A stretch of DNA of 64,000 nt from Gnetum montanum (lineage: Eukaryota > Streptophyta > Gnetopsida > Gnetales > Gnetaceae). Positions 12,801-23,890 of this stretch are shown in pieces. Positions within the stretch are counted from its first letter, which is position 1. Each line of letters starts with the position of its first letter. The notes under the pieces were generated by a model. That model was not told where the DNA came from. It did not search any database and saw only the letters and a program-made list of their open reading frames with translations. The stretch lies in contig MNCI01022616.1 in the NCBI GenBank assembly GCA_015680685.1, positions 182,874-246,873 of the forward strand. Direction: 5' to 3'. Made by a program: the position numbers and the translations under genes.

Positions 12801-13685
12801 TTTGACGCATTTACGCAAGTCAAACAGGCTCTCAAACAAAAAAACACAACCCTGAGCCTTTATGACCTGCTTATGACATCTCGAGAACACCGTGAGGCTA
12901 TGGTTCGCATGCTGACATCCATATCAGTGGATGAAAGCTTGCCAGTGGAGGAGGAAGCGATACATGTTATCATGTTTCCCTCCGAAGCTGAGAAACCTAT
13001 GCCTACCTCGCTGACCTCTCACGACGAGTCTATCAAAGACGACCCTGAGAAGGGTCAGGTCACAACTGAACCTATGTTCATCACCATCCGGGTCGGTCAA
13101 TACCGGATCCGGAGGGTACACGTGGATGATGGCGTAGCTACAAACGTCATCCCCTATCCCATCATGGATAGGTTGGGTCTAGTCAACCAGATCAATTCCA
13201 CGACGATGGCTTGTGTAAAATCATTCAATGGGGCACGGGTTTAAGTCAAGGGGATGGTGCGTATCAAGTTTGCGGCAGGGGATCAATTCCCGATGGATGC
13301 CACATTCTTAGTCGTCGAGGAGATGCCGGGGTTCAACTTGATCTTAGGGAGGTCATGGTTAGCCCAGCTGAGGGAGGTTTCATCACCGATACACCAAGAA
13401 ATACACCTGCCCTATGCCGGAGGGGAGGTCGTGATACACAGTGATGAAATCACCCCCAGGACCGTCAATAACATTGAAGAAGAGTGGGGTTCGGAGATAG
13501 AAACGACTGATGATCAAACCCATCTCCAAATCCCTCAACAAACTGACATCAATGATGACAGTCTCGCCTGGGCCAACTTGCCATTTCCTGATGGCAGCGT
13601 AGAGGAGTCAAATCATAAGTCCCCCTGCCCTTATGCAACGCTCAATGTAAAGGCCATTAAGAGACAATTGCATATTAATGGTTGA
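9894..13685 (+). pseudogene. gag-pro: gag-protease polyprotein of element B
   Basis: One reading frame runs from the ATG at 9894 (MDSVYTTTTAMVAADLG) to the TGA at 13683-13685, 1263 codons with no frameshift. Nine in-frame stops break it: TAG 10002, TGA 10140, TAG 10215, TAG 10422, TAG 10701, TGA 10860, TAA 11262, TAG 12651, TAA 13242. The N-terminal third is Pro/Gln-rich. The capsid-like core (about 11100-11660) has LPHFTKYNGEGDPNAHL and LTGKALDWYRALP, typical of the plant retrotransposon gag domain. A knuckle-like FCDYHQLCGHDTDYY follows but lacks the last Cys. The aspartic protease is near 13110-13430, with VDDGVATNVIP (DDG instead of the usual DTG or DSG) and LILGRSWLAQL. It would form the capsid and process the polyprotein. 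Every stop can be explained by a C-to-T or G-to-A change. Confidence 0.85.
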
Positions 13686-13914
13686 ACAATGGCTTTTGCG
13701 CGCGTCATCATATCTTTACACATTCTTGCAGCTTACACTTAGCAGTTTGTTTTATTTCATACATTTTTACGCTACATTCGCTTTCAGTTTTTACGCTAGT
13801 CATTTCTTACATCATTACGTTTCTTTTACGCATGCTATTCATGCTTTTACATCATTTTAGCATAATTACGTAGGATTATGTGCCCTCACCATTTACGTTT
13901 TCTGTATTATGCAG

Positions 13915-14070
13915 TAGGCCCGCAACGGCCTTAAACTAGCCACGGCCTGCAATGGCCTAAAACTAGTTCTCAAAGTATGCAAATGTGTATGACAGCCCGC
14001 AATGACCTTAAAACTAGTCTCCAGTTTACGCACACAGCCCGCAACGGCCTTAAACTAGCTTTTCCATTTT
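13915..14070. repeat. Short repeats CCCGCAAYGRCCTTAAACTAGY
   Basis: Four imperfect copies, starting near 13918, 13942, 14002 and 14037, in the region between protease and the end of the antisense gene. Related motifs recur on the minus strand in element D (31017-31330) and in the 3' region of B (22150-22720). No gene is seen in 13686-14248 otherwise. The first 200 bp are TTACGCT-rich. Confidence 0.65.
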
Positions 14071-14248
14071 ATCGACATAACTTAAGCAAAATCCTTAACA
14101 ATTACGCTCACGTTTTGCAAATAAAAACATAAGAGAAAAAACAAATTAATGGATATTTAAAAAAGCCACCAGGTCTTATAGCGTGTCTTTCAGTCATTCA
14201 CAAAACACTACTTGACTACACATCAATAAAACTATGCGTAAACCACAA

Positions 14249-17200
14249 TTATTCATCTCCTCTACTATCACTGTCACTAGTATCCCTTAAGTCTGGCTCT
14301 AGCCCTAAGGGATCGTCCTCTACTGGACCTTCTCTTCTGGGAAGTATTCTCTCACGAAGAATTTCCTCTTCATGGAGTCCTTGTTCCGGCACCAGCTCCA
14401 CAGGGGGACCCTCTTCATCACTGCGTTCTTCCTCCTGTACTGGATCCTCAACTTGCTCGCCTTCCCTATCCTCTTCCGGTACCTAGATATAGTAAACATA
14501 TTAGCTAGACAAGACTTAACAACATAATCAAAAAATGTGGACTTAGTCATGCATAAACTTACTTGCGATGGCCCTGCTTCCGCAGCAAAGGGAAGCTTGT
14601 CCAGGCCGGCCCACAGGCGCTTCATAATTTCCTCCTCAGATAGGTCCGACCACACATCATCTCCCAAGGCAGCTCCAGCCTTCACCTTCCCTTTCTCTAC
14701 GCTAGTCCAGTGAGGTGGGTTTGGGAAGAATGTAGGGACTGTTGTCTGCCCCACAGGGAGAGTCATCTCCCTTTCCGGGGACACACTTACAGTCACCTGC
14801 TCTTCGAACTTCTTGAAGGCTTTGAAAGCTCCGATGACGTCTAGGAAAACTTCCAGGGATTGAGCCTTGATGGTAGAATCATGGTAAAGTTTAAGATAAG
14901 CGATGCTTTCTCACTTATACACATGCTTGTGGTCCTTTTCCTTCTACCCCCACTCTTGCACGCTTGCACAATAATCCCTCCAATCCTGGCTTTTCTGAGC
15001 TAGGAGCTCTATCTGCATCCGCTGCTCTACCAATGCCCGACTGGTTTGCATGTTGTTTTTGATGGCGGTCCAGTAATGGGAGTAGTCGATAATAGCGGTA
15101 CGCCAGTCCTCATCGCCCGTCTCCCACGCCTGTAGAAATTCGCACCGTGATCTCAGGTCTCCCACCTCTTTGGTTAGAGACTCAATCTTCTGCTCTGACC
15201 TCTGCAGCCTTTTCCAGAGGCTTTCATTCATGTCCCTACTCTCCCATAAGGAGCGTGTCCAGCGTAATGCACATTTACGCATTTCCTCATAAATATGACA
15301 TGGCATGGCCGCCTCATTTGATGGAGGCCCCACTGTGTCCAAATCAATGGGCTCCATGGGGTCCCATCGAAGGTGAGCTCCTAACAACAAACATTATCAT
15401 TATATATAACACATTACCACTGTACAATAAGATAAAACTTTTATAACTACAATGTACCAGCCTTAGGATCAACGCGCTCGAGGTGCTCGATCATATCATT
15501 GACAACGCCTTCCATGAAGGCGAACTTGTTGGGAAAGTCTCTCCACGCTTTGTTCACAGCGGCGGACGCAGACGTATCCCCTTCTCCTGTAGCGTAATCA
15601 AGTTAGAAACTTTAATTATTAATAGAATTCTGAAAAATTTCTAACACGTTTATTACCTCTACTGGTGATAGTGGCGACTTCGCCAACGTCTTCCACCTCC
15701 TTTTCCTCTTCACGCACACGAGTCTGTGCGTCACTAGTTCCAGTAGCTGGGGCCTCCTCACGCACAAGGGTCTGTGCATGGCTCACTCTAACAGCTGGGG
15801 CCTCTTCTTCTAAAACTGAGGTCCCTTCCCCACGACTTAGTACCATTGCCCCTATTTCAAGGGTCAGCTACTCCGTAACTTTCACTGGTCATATCACAAT
15901 ACTCTTAATATATCATTCCAAATATTCCAAGTAAACATTGCGTAATACAGTTTTCAATACATCTCTTTACACTTACCAGGCGGAGGTTTACTCTGCTAAA
16001 CCCTGACTTTCATGGTTTGACCACTCCTAGGCTCCGCAGAGGCCTCGGTTATATGAAGCCTTTTACGCCGAGCTACAGGTTCCACAATTTCTTCCGCCAA
16101 ATGCTTCCCTCGTGAGGCATCGCCAGGGTAGGTAGGCATTATCCCGCCTATGCTGTCGGGGCCTCGCATTCGGGACGCCACCAGATCTCTAGTCATTACA
16201 GATAGAGATTCCCCAATCCCTTTCAGAGGATCCTGCCCACGGGTAGTGCTGAGGATATGGGTAATCCAAGGTTTGGACAGCTGGTCTCGGTCTTGTTGCA
16301 CTCAGACCCCATTTCTTTGGATGACCAAAAACTCAGCAAAACGTCGAAGGTAAGCTATGTAGAAGGCGTACTGCACATTGAAACGAGACTCAAGCTTCTT
16401 GTGAAGCTTGACCATCTCATTGCGCAGTCCCTTAGCAAAATAGCTTACCCAATTGAACTGGGTCCCTTCTTCCAGGACCTCCCGCATAATACGGGTCTAT
16501 TCTATAGAAAAGAACTTCCCTTGCGAGAGTGTTTTGGGGAAGGTTTGGGCCTAGAAAAGGGGATAAATTGTCTTGGCGACGCCCAGTGCGAATCTTTCGC
16601 AAGGAAACCCTTTAGTCTCCTTCGGGACTCTTACCCACTCCTCCAACCATTTCTGGCAGTCAAGACTCTTCACCTTCTCATCTATGGGAAGGCCGTCAGA
16701 GGGGATGCCAAAAAGGTCCTCGAAAAGCTCAGCGTCAATATCAAAACTTACATGCATGTTATGCATGCGCGTGCAAAAACGCTATGCCTTTTCATTGAAG
16801 GAGTTGACCAGGGTCAGCATTTCACTCGCGGGGACATCAGGGGTTGTGGCTAAAAATAGGTGCATTAGCCTCGCTTCTCGGATCTTGGTGGTCACCGCAA
16901 CTGGGGCCACCGCGTGGCCGAGCCAGCGTTGGGCGTCCTTGATGTCACTGTAGCGGAAGAGGACGGTATTCGCCTCGCGGCTGAAAATCGTAAGGGTAAT
17001 CTCTCGGGATTCCCTGACTGAATAATGTACACCATGGGTCAAACAAAACACTATCACGCAACATTTACAAATTCACAATTACGCTACGCAATAATAGATT
17101 ACACAGTAGTTTTACCGGGTCCAAATGGCAGTGGAAATGGAGGAAGGTTCCTCTGCATGTCCTCAACGGTAAGGGGAGGATCCACGGGCCAGTCATCATG

Positions 17201-18278
17201 TAGCCACCCGAGTTTCTGGCAATTCTCAAAAGAGTCAGCATAGCGGGTGGGGTACTCACGCATGTCGAAGCCAATCTGCCCCATCACACCGGCACGTACG
17301 TTGCTAGTTGAGGTGAATGCCTTTATTGCCGTTTTGGTCCACGACAACGTATCACCATCCCCAACTAACCTATTTTCATGGATAAAAAACCCAGAAAACC
17401 GACATATAACAAAAAAGAATACAGTCGACAAAATTGCTTACCCGCCGGAGTAGTACACAGTGCCTGGTGGGTTCTGAAAGTAGGTCGAGACATGACGGGC
17501 CACGAACAAAGTGTTATATGTGTGGTAGCAACTGAACTGGGCCATTTCCCAGATCTAGCCCAAGCACCTCAAACCTCGGGCACTAAGTTCTCGGTCCTCG
17601 GGATGCCCAGTATCGATGGCTCTGTCTGTCAAGAAGGCCAAAATGCCCTACGCAGAACCCACCAGGAGGTGCTCCAGAATGGCACCGGCAATATCGTCGG
17701 ACAAATTAGACCATACAATGGTGCTGTAGTTGTGCAGTAAGAACTGAAAAAACTCCAGCGCATCCCTTCGAAACCATATGGCCTTCCCATGCAACCGCGT
17801 TTGTGGGGGAGGGACATTGGGGACGATGGGGTTTATACAACACAAAACCCCAACAATATCCAAGACAATCAGAATAGGCTTTAACGTAATGCTATATAGA
17901 AAACCCAATACATAAATCAACCTCTAGATTTACATTTGCATGACTAACACAGAAAACCTACAAACTACGCTTAGTTATCCATATCGAAATCGCCCAAATC
18001 CTTGCAACAACGCAAGGTTTGTCCCTGACAACGGCGATAGATGCAACCCCATCAAACCCTCACCTTAACCCGAGGTCCATAATTTGAAATCTGCATTTAC
18101 ACAAGAAATACTACCAAAAATAGACACTAAAATAGCATAAGCATGCAAGGAATGGCCTATCGGTTCAAAGGCGTAGGGTCACGCACTTCAACCACCGCCT
18201 GCGAAATGCGCTCCAGATTTCCTTGTACCTCATCGATTTTGGCCAATTTTGCATTCTTCCTTTGATTTTAGGTGCCAT
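14249..18278 (-). pseudogene. Antisense spliced gene inside the PR-RT interval of element B
   Basis: Runs opposite to gag-pol. Exons inferred on the minus strand: optional first exon near 18278 (ATG, MAPKIKGR), 17878-17442, 17369-17116, 17017-15977, 15851-15657, 15586-15458, 15380-14563 and 14482-14249 (TAA). Introns are 70-125 bp with GT...AG ends (for example gtaagt at 14562, gtaagc at 17441). Every junction from exon 2 on keeps the frame. Stops occur (at least nine, mostly TAG), but I found no frameshift after exon 2. Features: WFRRDALEFFQFLL and FENCQKLGWLHDDWPVDPP in the N-terminal part; VSFDIDAELFEDLFGIPSDG and FNVQYAFYIAYLRRFAEFLV in exon 4; a helical, probably coiled-coil stretch in exon 7 (SEQKIESLTKEVGDLRSRCE); and an acidic tail ending SDSDSRGDE. 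The same pattern in A and D shows selection on the protein in the past. Antisense ORFs are known from Tat elements, usually placed 3' of integrase. Function unknown. Confidence 0.75.
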
Positions 18279-18691
18279 TGTAACAGCCTCAGAACTTTCG
18301 CAGCTTCACTTCTTCGAATCTTCACAAACTACATGCTCCAATCTTCTACTCCTTCTCCTCTCGCTCAGCAACATTCAAGAATTCGAATTCACGATAGCCA
18401 GCAGCCCGTTCTCACCGAAAACCACTTACTTATATGCGAGAATCACCGACTTGATATTCGATTTCAGTGGGACTTTCCTAAAATGGAACCCGAAAATCAA
18501 GATATTAATGCGGCTGATATCGCATGTGCCACTATCAGAAATGACGTTAAACTACCACATCTTATCATCTCGTAATCGAGTAGCATTGATTACAGCCTAT
18601 TTGCAATATTCAAAATTCAGTTAGCTTACCACGTACGCCAACACCACATCATGTTTTCTCCTAATCATTTATGCATTTGGCGATTTTGCAG

Positions 18692-19420
18692 GACAGTTGG
18701 CAAATGGACGCAACATTTTAGTACCTCTAACTTTGACAGGCCCATACGAGAAAATAATTAGGCAATTCGATCCTACGCTACTAGAAATTAACCCTCCCTT
18801 TAACGACGTAACCATAGCCACATCGAAAACGTCCCCAGAATGGCCAGAACAGTCAATGTGCACGCTAGACTTGGAGGTTGGGGATATAACCGAAGACCCC
18901 CTCAATGAAGTTTCTATCGTTACGCATAAGGGTGAAGCCAAAATGCTTAAAGTTAGTTCTTTACTAGACCAGAAAACGCACAATGCTATAAAACAAGTCC
19001 TTCAGAACAACATCACGGTATTTGCGTGGTCATACGAGGATATGCGGGGGCTAGATCCTAGGTTGATCCAGCATAACATAATCTTAGACCCGCAGATTAA
19101 AGCAGTTAGGCAAAGGGTACGAAAAATCAAGCCAGAGATCACGCTAGCTGTGCGTGATGAGATCACCAAATTGTATCAGGCTGGTTTCATCCGTGCGGTC
19201 AATTACTCGGATTGGGTATCTAACATTGTAGTTGTCCCAAAGAAGACCGAAAGCATACACATTTTCATAGACTTCCGAGACTTAAACAAGGCCACAATCA
19301 AGGATAACTTCCCACTACCAAGTATCAACCAACTAGTCGATACGACAGCTGGGCATGCACTTCTGTCCTTCATGGATGGCTTTTCAGGCTATAACCAGAT
19401 TCGCATCAACCCAGAACATC
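18692..19420 (+). pseudogene. pol: Reverse transcriptase, N-terminal part, element B
   Basis: Open frame from the acceptor at 18692. A linker (ILVPLTLTGPYEKIIRQFD) is followed by the RT entry region AIKQVLQNNITVFAWSYEDM, then FIRAVNYSDWVSNIVVVPK, IHIFIDFRDLNKATIKD, FPLPSINQLVD and FMDGFSGYNQI. These are fingers and palm motifs of Ty3/Tat RT, including the FxDxxSGYNQI motif with its catalytic Asp. The frame ends at a single N (19421). The following 133 bp are in the wrong orientation and the YVDD box is not present, so the core of the enzyme is missing from this assembly. Confidence 0.85.
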
Positions 19421-19421
19421 N

Positions 19422-19554
19422 TGTTTTTTAGGCCGAAAGACATCATGGTGTAGCAAAAGATACCCCAGGGCGTCATGAACGTTGTGGTCAATTGATGTTC
19501 TAGGTTGATGCGAATCTGGTTATAGCCTGAAAAGCCATCCATGAAGGACAGAAG
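19422..19554 (-). other. RT segment in inverted orientation between two single-N joins
   Basis: Bounded by N at 19421 and 19555. Read on the minus strand it starts with a copy of 19361-19411 and continues with LTTTFMTPWGIFCYTMM and SFGLKN, exactly the RT part that should follow on the plus strand. It therefore looks like a misplaced read or contig rather than biology. Confidence 0.75.
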
Positions 19555-19555
19555 N

Positions 19556-22135
19556 AAGTCAGAAGATCATTCGGAAGACCTGGAGTTAGTCCTCAAAAGA
19601 TGTTCTAAATATGAGCTCCGGCTTAACCCAAACAAATGCGTATTCGGAGTCAAAACCGGATGCATGCTGGGGTTTGTGGTGTTGGAAGCCGGTATACGAG
19701 TTGACCCTGATAAGGTCAAAGTCATTGTCGAGTTAACGCCTCCCACGGAACTCAAGCAATTACGTGGATTACAAGGACGATTACAGTTTATATGTCGGTT
19801 CATCTCGAGATTAACTGAAAAATTACAGCCTATGCAACATTTGCTTAAAAAGGGAGTTAATTTCGAATGGACGGAAGATTGTCAGCATGCGTTTGATAGC
19901 CTAAAACAAGAACTTCAACACTTACCAATAGTTTTCCCACCACAAAGAGATCTGCCATTTTACATTTACCTCGCAACTTCGGACGTAGCGTTAGCAGCAT
20001 TACTTTGTCAAAATAGGGATGATGGGTCAGAAGTGCCCATCTACTACTTGAGTCATGCTCTATGTGCGTAGGAAACGAGGTATAATGAAGTAGAGCGTAA
20101 CTACTTAGCATTAGTCTTTACGCTCAAAAAGTGTAGACATTACCTTTTCCGTAGCCAAGCTAACATCCTATGTAAAAACAACATCCTTAGGGCCATTACG
20201 CACAACCTATACGAAAGTAGAAAAATAGCTCGCGAGAAGGCTATCACGGAAAAATTCGATCTGCATTATATTGGCCAATCTTCTATGAAGGGCCAGGCAA
20301 TAGCTGACCAGTTAGCAACATCACCAATTGATAGTCAGGTAACCATAGAGCCTGAGTTTCCAGACGAATATGTACATAGCATAAGCCCTGTCTTAACAGG
20401 CCCCGAAGCGACGCTATATTTTGACGGAGCTTCAATCGCTAAAGGTGGCAGCGCCACCATTGTTATTATGCTATCACCTGAGGATGTGCGTCTTCACGCT
20501 TATCGCTTGACCTTCGCCTGTACAAACAATGTGGCAGAGTACGAGGGGCTCCTCAGGGGATTACTAGCCGTGAGTGAACTAGATGTTCGACACTTGGCAG
20601 TTAGGGGCGATTCGATTCTTGTCATCAATCAGATCACAGGAGTCTATGCCTGCAAGGCTGCACATTTGCAGCCCTATTACGATATGGCTAAAGATCTTTT
20701 GAAGCGATTCACGACCATCGATGCCCAACACGTGCTGCGGAATGATAACACACTGGCCGATGCACTGGCTACTCTGGCTTTAAATGTGCCCTCACATCTA
20801 CTTGATACTTGTCCTGCCTTAATAATAGATTGTATAGGTCCTATCATTCAGGCGGCACACATATCTTCTCTTCTCGAAGAAAGCACGCCAGAATGGTACG
20901 ACAACATTAAAACTTACCTCCTACAAGACGAGCTGCCGCACGAATTGACACGCACACAAAAAGATGCAATCTACAAGCAGGCTAGGCAATACATCATCAT
21001 AGGAGATAGTACTCTCTGCAGACGCTCTTTTGATGGTGTGCTGCTTACTTGCGTTAATAAAGAACAAGCACAACATATTGTGGGCGAGGTTCATGAGGGA
21101 TTATGCGGAGGACACGTAGCACAACAAGCTATGGCTTCAAAAATCTGTCGCTTAGGGTACTACTGGCCCCGCATGGAAAAAGATTTCCTGACAAAGGTTA
21201 AAACTTGTGACACATGTCAGCATCATGCAAACCTTATACACGTATCACCTATAGAGTTACATACGACTCAAATAACGTGGCCCTTTCAACGATGGGGACT
21301 AGACATTATAGGTTCCATCACACTGAAATCTTCCGCAGGCCATAGCTTCATAATTACTGCAACTGAGTACTTTACAAAGTGAGTAGAAGCTATTCCTTTA
21401 AGGAAGATCACATCTCAATAGGTTTGCCATTTTATCTTAGACAACATTGTAACCAAATTTGGTCTCCCGATGACTATCGTGACCGACAATGGGTCACAGT
21501 TTAGTAGTACAGAAACCAAATCCTTCTATGATAGCCTTGGCATTAAACAATCTTTTTCCTTGCCCTACTACCCGCAAGTGAATGGTCAAGCTGAAGCAAC
21601 AAACAAAGTCATCATCAACCTGCTAAAGAAAATGCTAGACAGTAATAAGAGACGGTGGCACGAACAAATCCTCTATGTGCTATGGGCATATCGTACTACA
21701 TGTAGGACGGCTACAGGTAGTACGCTCTATAGCCTAGTCTACGGGTCTGAAGCGGTGATGCCTCTCGAGTTGCAAATCCCTTCTCTGAGAATGGTCCTCT
21801 CCACGATTATAAATGAGGCTCAAAACACCGAGTCTTGGATCATGGATTTGGATTCAGTAAAGGAGAAGCGAATACAGATGCTTGATACAATTGAAAAGTA
21901 TCAAGACAAGTAGAGGCAAAAACATCGTCACAATCTTCAACAGCGTTCGATCAAGAAGGGAGATTTAGTTCTCAAGGCTGTTCGTGAACTAGTAGGCAAA
22001 TTCTCTGCAAACTGGGAGGGCCCTTTCTTGGTGACTGACGCGTACAGCAACGGGGCATTCAAGTTGACGGATGCAGACGGCTGTGAGTTACCGAATCCTG
22101 TAAATCACATATATCTGAAGTGGTACTACATATAG
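19556..22135 (+). pseudogene. pol: RT C-terminus, RNase H, archaeal-type RNase H and integrase of element B
   Basis: A single frame with stops at 20069 (TAG), 21380 (TGA), 21419 (TAG) and 21911 (TAG), ending with TAG at 22133-22135. RT connection: KSEDHSEDL and LNPNKCVFGV. The Ty3 RNase H is degenerate (KFDLHYIGQSSMKGQAIADQ). The second, archaeal-type RNase H at about 20410-20790 has all four acidic residues: YFDGAS, VAEYEGL, RGDSILVINQ, NTLADALA. Integrase: zinc region HEGLCGGH...CDTCQ, then GLDIIG, VTDNGSQF and GQAEATNK, the DDE triad. The C-terminus has WEGPFLVTDAY and ends LKWYYI. The dual RNase H marks the Tat lineage. It would copy and integrate the element, but it is inactive through nonsense mutations. 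Confidence 0.9.
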
Positions 22136-22139
22136 TGGC

Positions 22140-22720
22140 ATCACCAGTGTGAATATCAAGTATGGCAACCATCGTCTGCTACCACATAAAACTGGCACTC
22201 CCCTCATGCGTCCGCCATGATGCTAAACTAGTACTGACTATCCGCCATGACGCAAAACTGGCAAGTTGTAACTATCTGCTACGACGTAAAACTAGCATTC
22301 CTTGCATGCGTCCGCCACGATGCTAAACTGGCAGTGATCGTCTGCCACGATGCTAAACTGGCAAGTTGTAACCGTTTGCTATGACGTAAATTTGGCAATA
22401 CTGTACAGGTCCGCCAAGACGAAGAACTGGCATCTTTTGCACGCGTCCGCCATGACACTAAACTGGCACCGATTGTCCGCCATGACATAAAACTGGCAAA
22501 GGTAAGCAATATTCTGCTAAGGCATAAAACCAGCACAAACTTGTCCTTGGGCCATGACATAAAATTGACATCCACAGCACGGTCTGCTGAGACCTTAAAT
22601 CAACCCCGCCACCGTCCGCTACGATGAAAAACTAGCGTTTTTCGGTCCGCCCAGACTTTAAACTGGGACCATGGTCTGCTGAGACTTAAAATCAGCAATG
22701 ACAGTCTCCCAGGACTTAAA
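22140..22720 (+). repeat. Array of about 15 degenerate CCGCCATGACGYAAAACTGGCA motifs
   Basis: Directly after the integrase stop, a 22-bp motif recurs about every 25 to 50 bp with varied spacing, first near 22168 and last near 22700. It gradually changes to CTGAGACTTAAAATCAGC. It is untranslated and resembles the repeats at 13915-14070. The spacing is irregular and the copies degenerate. Confidence 0.7.
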
Positions 22721-23837
22721 AATGGGGTGTACAAACTGCTCTCACGTAACTCAAGTGAGCGTGATTATCTCTGTGCAGCTGCAACATACATGGGGTGGGC
22801 CGCTGGGATATTCCCAGCGTTACTACCTCACCGGCATCCTACTGATTCCTCGAATGTGCCGAAAGGCATACTACTGACCCCTCGGAGATGCCGTTACTGC
22901 GTTTATTCCAGCGGTGGTACCTCTGAGAGGTTAGTTTCGCCGTCCAGAGCCCCAAAGGCGTGCACATCAACCACGGCTTTGGGGATCTCCGCTCATCATC
23001 GCTATCAGGCCCTGGCTTCACAGATTCATCTGGCTGATTCTTTGCATAACCAGTCAAATGCGCTGAGTCTGATGTCTTTTGGCGGTGATATGCTAGGCCG
23101 AGTGTCAAGATGGGAGACTCTGGTCTCCCACTACAGTTTCTCCTTCACGGCCTGTTCGCTCTTTCTCACCTCAAACGGTGCTCGTTTCAACAACCTCGCC
23201 TCCAGTTCGCATAGACAATGGTATCCTCTATTTTCTTCTTTGGTTGCAGGATACTTGCCACAAAGATGTTGTCCAAAGGTGCATTCATCTGAGTGGTGAA
23301 GTACAAACAGTGTTTTGAAATGGTTGCTCAGGTTAGCTTGTCCGCTTAGAAGTGCATCCCTCTTCCCTTTATGATCCTACCCTCAGTACCTGCTTCGCTT
23401 CATCCCTACCATCTACTTCCTGTACGCAAAAGCTACGTACGCAGACACCCGTTTTTCCATGCTCGCATTGCCATCAAGTCCACAAACTGGTGTAATACAA
23501 TTAAATGTCATAGTAGAGATATTGCAGAAGCGACGTGCTATGCTCCTTTTGCAAGCATTCCTGCTATAGTCTGTAACAGAGAAATATCAGACTGATGCGC
23601 CACGCTCGTCTGAAAGCATTCCTGTTAATATAAGTATGCATATGTTTCTGTGTGTTCAATGAGCGTATTCCATACTTCCGCCATCCTAACTTATTTGAGT
23701 CTTCCCCGAACCTGTTTCCTGCCAAATCATCCTATCTCCCATTCCCTCCATCTTTGCTCTTCTATGTTGACAGGGCAACACTTGAGTAGCCATTGAGGGA
23801 CGCTGTCGGTACTTTTGCCAATCCGGTGTTTCGTATT
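22721..23837 (+). other. 3' untranslated region of element B
   Basis: No domain or conserved frame is recognised. Open frames up to 190 codons on either strand show no motif. Confidence 0.5.
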
Positions 23838-23888
23838 CTTTGTCGACATCTTTCGGGCAGGCCCTCTAGCCATCAACAAAGAGGGGCC
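23838..23888 (+). promoter_or_regulatory. Stem-loop and polypurine tract of element B
   Basis: CTTTGTCGA (23838-23846) can pair with TCAACAAAG (23873-23881), enclosing GGGCAGGCCC. The polypurine tract AAAGAGGGGCC (23878-23888) follows, 2 bp before the 3' LTR, and would prime plus-strand DNA synthesis. The same arrangement is present in element A (26536-26587). Confidence 0.65.
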
Positions 23889-23890
23889 AT

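Larger units (their letters stand above)
13681..18691 (+). other. Predicted sense-strand intron between protease and RT
   Basis: The acceptor is clear: ttttgcag ends at 18691, with a CTAAT branch-point-like motif at about 18661-18665 and a T-rich stretch before it. The best donor is GT at 13681-13682, right after the first base of a Gly codon. Exon phases then match: a split GGA codon followed by CAGTTGGCA. The gag-protease stop TGA (13683-13685) lies directly inside the donor, so unspliced RNA makes gag-protease and spliced RNA could make gag-pol. Ogre elements are known to have an intron at this position. The donor is weaker than the acceptor and no transcript evidence is available. Confidence 0.55.

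Noticed and set aside
16257-16953. Plus-strand frames inside the antisense gene of B (16257-16853, 16573-16953)
   Set aside because: They oppose exon 4 of the antisense gene, which has conserved homologues in A; the plus-strand versions are not conserved.
18223-18624. Plus-strand frames just before the RT acceptor
   Set aside because: No RT motif before the acceptor at 18691. The region is better explained as intron, with a possible first exon of the antisense gene on the other strand.
22140-22720. CRISPR-like array
   Set aside because: Units are degenerate, spacing is irregular, and the setting is a plant retrotransposon.
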